This document shows, in pieces, positions 5,156-7,500 of a DNA stretch of 7,500 nucleotides. The position numbers and the translations under genes were made by a program. The stretch is taken from NCBI GenBank assembly GCA_947600345.1, contig CANQGC010000136.1:1-7500 (forward strand). Direction: 5' to 3'. How positions within the stretch are numbered: position 1 is the first letter of the stretch; every line of letters begins with the position of its first letter. This DNA comes from an uncultured Clostridia bacterium (GTDB lineage: Bacteria > Bacillota > Clostridia > Christensenellales > Aristaeellaceae). The notes below the pieces were generated by a model that saw only the letters and a list, made by a program, of their open reading frames with translations, searched no databases and was not told the DNA's origin.

Positions 5156-6165
5156 AGCGGGATCTGGACATCGCGCTGTCAGTTCCGGCGCGCTGGGAGA
5201 AGCTGCGGGGCCGCACGCTGCTGGTGACCGGCGCGGCGGGCCGCATCGGGCGCTGGCTCGTGTTCGCGCTGGAGGAGGCCGGCCGCCGGTTCGGGCTGAA
5301 CCTGCGCGTGCTCGCGCTGGTGCGGCGGCGCGGCGGGATCGAGGCGGCGTTCGGCGCGGGCGTGGAGATCCTCGAGCAGGATGTCGCCGCGCCGATCGCC
5401 ATCGACGGCCGGGTGGACTACATCCTCCACGCGGCGGGCTGGGCGAGCCCGGCGGACTTTGCCCTGCGCCCGGCGGAGGCGGCCTGGGGCCACCTGCAGG
5501 GCGCGCGAAGCGCGTTGGAGCTGGCGCGGCGGGCGGGTACGCGGCGCGTGCTCTACGTCTCCACGGCGGAGGTCTACGGCGATTGGACGCTCGGCCGCCC
5601 CGCCCGGGAGGAGGACATGGGCGTTCTGCGCCACCGCTCGCCGCGCGCCTGCTACCCCGAGGCTAAGCGCATGGGCGAGGCGATGCTGGCGGCGTACCGG
5701 GCGGAGTACGGCATCGACTCCGTGACCGTCCGGCTCTCCCACGTCGTCGGGCCGGGGATCTCCCTGACGGACGGGCGCGCCTTCGCGGAGTTCATCCGCC
5801 ACGCCCTGCGCGGGGAGGACATTTTGCTGCGCTCGGACGGCAGGGCGGTGCGCAGCTACACCTACGCGGCCGACGCCGTGGGGGCGATGCTGCTGGCGCT
5901 GCTGAACGGGCGGGAGGATTGCTACAACGTCGAGGCCTCGGGCAACCGGATCTCCACGCACAGGCTCGCCCGGCTGATCGCCGCGCTGGCCCCCAACGGC
6001 GGCGTGGACGTGAAGACCGCCGGGGGCGCGGACGACGGCCTGCGCTACCTGCCCTTCCGGCTGGCCATGATGGACGCGGGCCGCATCGAGGCGCTGGGCT
6101 GGCGGGCGCGCGTGGGGCTGGCGGACGCGCTTCGATGGACGATGGAGAGCTTCGAGGATGGATGA
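5140..6165 (+). CDS. NAD-dependent epimerase/dehydratase, extended SDR (341 aa)
   Basis: Extended SDR enzymes change nucleotide-activated sugars by epimerisation, dehydration or decarboxylation. A 24-residue lead precedes the Rossmann fold, whose NAD motif is TGAAGRIG (30-37). The catalytic set is visible: Thr142 in STAEVYG (141-147) and Tyr172/Lys176 in CYPEAKRMGE. Later, TDGRAFAEFIRHALRGE (210-226) and the VRSYTY region resemble UDP-glucuronate decarboxylases and dTDP-glucose dehydratases, with CYxEaKR as a shared signature. The exact product is not decidable. The start at 5140 has AAGGGAGGG upstream and overlaps the cytidylyltransferase gene by 16 bases; the end overlaps licD by 8 bases, so the genes are likely coupled. 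The frame is open upstream to 4264, but that part is a shadow of the cytidylyltransferase gene. Confidence 0.87.
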   Translation: MGMDLKRDLDIALSVPARWEKLRGRTLLVTGAAGRIGRWLVFALEEAGRRFGLNLRVLALVRRRGGIEAAFGAGVEILEQDVAAPIAIDGRVDYILHAAGWASPADFALRPAEAAWGHLQGARSALELARRAGTRRVLYVSTAEVYGDWTLGRPAREEDMGVLRHRSPRACYPEAKRMGEAMLAAYRAEYGIDSVTVRLSHVVGPGISLTDGRAFAEFIRHALRGEDILLRSDGRAVRSYTYAADAVGAMLLALLNGREDCYNVEASGNRISTHRLARLIAALAPNGGVDVKTAGGADDGLRYLPFRLAMMDAGRIEALGWRARVGLADALRWTMESFEDG

Positions 6166-6970
6166 GGGCGGACCGCGCGGCCTGCGGATGATCTCGATGG
6201 CCGAGGTGCACGATCTGCTCTTCGACATGCTGTGCATGCTTTCGGAGCGCTGCGAGGCCGACGGCCTGCGCTACTGCCTGATCAGCGGCACGCTGCTGGG
6301 CGCGGCGCGCTGCGGGGACTTCATCCCCTGGGACGACGACGCCGACATCGCGCTGCCGCGGCCGGACTATGCGCGCCTGCTGGAGCGGATGCGAGGTTCG
6401 CCGCCGGGGGAGCGCTGGCGCCTCTTCGGCTTCGAGTCGGGCGCGCCCTTCTCCTACGCCAGGCTGATGGACGCGCGGACGCGGACGGTGCACGGCGGCT
6501 TCCTGCCCGGCGTCTGCGTGGACATCTTTCCGTTGGACGGCCTGCCCGCGGACGAGCGGCGCTGCGCGGCCTTCCTGCGCCGGGCGGAGGGGCTGCGCCG
6601 GATGCACGAGTACTGCAACCCCACCTGGACGGCGGGCCTCCGGGAGAAGCTCCTGGCCGCGCCGCGAATTTGCCGCGCCCGGCTTCGGGGCGCGCGCTGC
6701 TGGGCGGAGCGGCAGGACCGGCTGGCGCGAAGCTTCGACTTCGACGCGAGCGAGTTCGTCGGCGGGCCCTGCTACTGCATGGGCGCTCGCGAGCGGATGC
6801 GCCGGGAGGACTACTTTCCGGCGGCGGAGCTCTCGCTTCGCGGGCGGAGCTTTCGCGTGCCGGGACGCTGGGACGCCTACCTGCGCGCGATGTACGGCGA
6901 CTATATGACCTTGCCGCCGGAGCGGGAGTGGCGCGGCCACTTCACCCGGGGCGCGTTCTGGCGGGAGTAG
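6158..6970 (+). CDS. LicD-family phosphotransferase (270 aa)
   Basis: LicD proteins transfer phosphocholine or a related phospho-polyol or phospho-sugar from a CDP donor to surface glycans, and human fukutin and FKRP share the domain. The hallmark is present: YCLISGTLLGAARCGDFIPW (39-58), then DDDADIALPRPDY (59-71), with the acidic DDDADI expected to bind metal. CVDIFPLDGLP about 120-133 is also typical. The rest is rich in Arg and contains several Cys, and no signal peptide or membrane segment is seen. Two starts are possible: 6158, overlapping the SDR gene by 8 bases, or 6188 (MISMAEVHDLL), which looks more like the usual family opening. I chose 6158 for coupling. The gene lies between two related SDRs, with a cytidylyltransferase as probable donor maker. 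The acceptor is unknown. Confidence 0.9.
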   Translation: MDEGGPRGLRMISMAEVHDLLFDMLCMLSERCEADGLRYCLISGTLLGAARCGDFIPWDDDADIALPRPDYARLLERMRGSPPGERWRLFGFESGAPFSYARLMDARTRTVHGGFLPGVCVDIFPLDGLPADERRCAAFLRRAEGLRRMHEYCNPTWTAGLREKLLAAPRICRARLRGARCWAERQDRLARSFDFDASEFVGGPCYCMGARERMRREDYFPAAELSLRGRSFRVPGRWDAYLRAMYGDYMTLPPEREWRGHFTRGAFWRE

Positions 6971-6978
6971 GAGGGGGA
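6970..6978 (+). promoter_or_regulatory. Shine-Dalgarno site of the second SDR gene
   Basis: GGAGGGGGA lies five bases before the ATG at 6984 and supports that start over the later in-frame ATGs at 6996 and 7008. It begins on the last base of the licD stop codon. Confidence 0.8.
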
Positions 6979-6983
6979 GCGCG

Positions 6984-7031
6984 ATGGAAGCGGGAATGAA
7001 AGCAGGAATGGTAGCAGGAACGGTTGCGGGC
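6984..7031 (+). repeat. Four degenerate 12-base tandem repeats at a gene start
   Basis: Units at 6984-6995, 6996-7007, 7008-7019 and 7020-7031 follow the pattern A-C/T-G-x-x-x-G-C/T-x-G-G-x, giving the peptide pattern (M/T)xAG four times. The first three units each begin with an in-frame ATG preceded by GCGGGA or GCAGGA. Unit length is a multiple of three, so gain or loss of units would keep the frame. Confidence 0.65.
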
Positions 7032-7500
7032 GAGTGGGAGGCCGTCGCCTCGGCGGAATTCATACCCTGGGAGGAGCTTCGGGGGGCGACGCTGCTCGTC
7101 ACCGGCGGCACGGGCCTGGTCGGCCGGACGCTGACCGGCGGGCTGCTGCGCGCGAACCGGCGGCGGAAGCTGAAGCTTGCGCTGCTGGCGCTGGTTCGGG
7201 ACGAGGCGCGGGCGCGGGAGCGCTTCGCGGACCTGCCGGGCGCGGGCGGGGCGCTCCGGCTGCTGCGCGGGAGCGTGGAGGAGCTCCCGGCGGTGGAGGG
7301 CCCGGTGGACTACGTCGTCCACGCCGCGGGGGAGACCGCCAGCCTGGCCCACGTGAACCGGCCCGTGGAGACCCTCCGCATCGCCGCGCTGGGGGCGATG
7401 AACCTGCTCGAGCTGGCGCGGGAGAAGCGGTCGCGGGGCTTCATCTACCTGTCCAGCATGGAGGTCTACGGCCAGCCGCCGGGGGAGGGCAAGCTGCGGG
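6984..7500 (+). CDS. Second NAD-dependent epimerase/dehydratase, extended SDR (3' truncated by the window)
   Basis: The visible 172 residues hold an N-terminal Rossmann fold with TGGTGLVG (40-47), a DYVVHAAGE segment typical of extended SDRs, and LSSMEVYG (156-163) with the catalytic Ser. The YxxxK pair lies beyond the window. It resembles the SDR at 5140: both have a lead ending in WE-LRG followed directly by -TLLVTG, both read VDY(V/I)(V/L)HAAG, and both have an EVYG motif, so they look like paralogues. The first 16 residues, MEAGMKAGMVAGTVAG, come from four 12-base repeats and add no obvious fold. The gene follows licD by 13 bases and should belong to the same operon. Its product is likely a nucleotide-activated sugar; specificity cannot be read from the part seen. 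Confidence 0.85.
   Translation, partial: MEAGMKAGMVAGTVAGEWEAVASAEFIPWEELRGATLLVTGGTGLVGRTLTGGLLRANRRRKLKLALLALVRDEARARERFADLPGAGGALRLLRGSVEELPAVEGPVDYVVHAAGETASLAHVNRPVETLRIAALGAMNLLELAREKRSRGFIYLSSMEVYGQPPGEGKLR

Noticed and set aside
5179..7111. Long - strand open frames opposite the SDR and licD genes
   Set aside because: They are low-complexity Arg/Pro/Ala-rich antisense frames of high-GC genes with clear family motifs on the + strand.

Overview
The window is GC-rich DNA, apparently from a low-GC-clade relative with high GC (Firmicutes, probably Clostridia). The evidence is a type II MurB, a WhiA followed directly by an HPr/Crh-like gene (the whiA-crh order known from Bacillus), Shine-Dalgarno sites of the GGAGG type, and a cell-surface cluster with IspD/TarI and LicD proteins. 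I cannot name a genus. No tRNA, rRNA, CRISPR array, insertion sequence or phage gene was seen.

Left part, + strand (1-2234): the C-terminal part of murB; a gene-free 405-base gap at 530-934 packed with perfect inverted repeats; whiA; and a small HPr-fold gene that keeps Ser46 but has Thr where the phosphocarrier His15 should be. The unit ends in a strong bidirectional terminator at 2182-2234. In B. subtilis, rapZ (yvcJ) and yvcK lie just upstream of whiA, but neither is present here; the hairpin-rich gap occupies that place.

Middle part, - strand (2253-4298): a compact three-gene transcription unit read right to left. A near-consensus promoter (TTGACG, 17 bases, TATACT) drives a NUDIX hydrolase, then a xylose-isomerase-like TIM-barrel protein with a partly lost metal site, then a transglutaminase-like protein coupled to it by an ATGA overlap. 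The unit ends in the same bidirectional terminator as the left operon.

Right part, + strand (4376-7500): a tightly packed surface-polymer cluster with overlapping genes or short spacings. It holds an IspD/TarI-type cytidylyltransferase, an extended SDR (nucleotide-sugar epimerase/dehydratase type), a LicD-family phosphotransferase, and a second related SDR that runs off the window. The natural reading is a pathway that makes an NDP-activated sugar or polyol phosphate and transfers it with LicD to a cell-surface glycan. A cytidylyltransferase next to a LicD protein recalls the human ISPD plus fukutin/FKRP pair, which makes and transfers ribitol phosphate.
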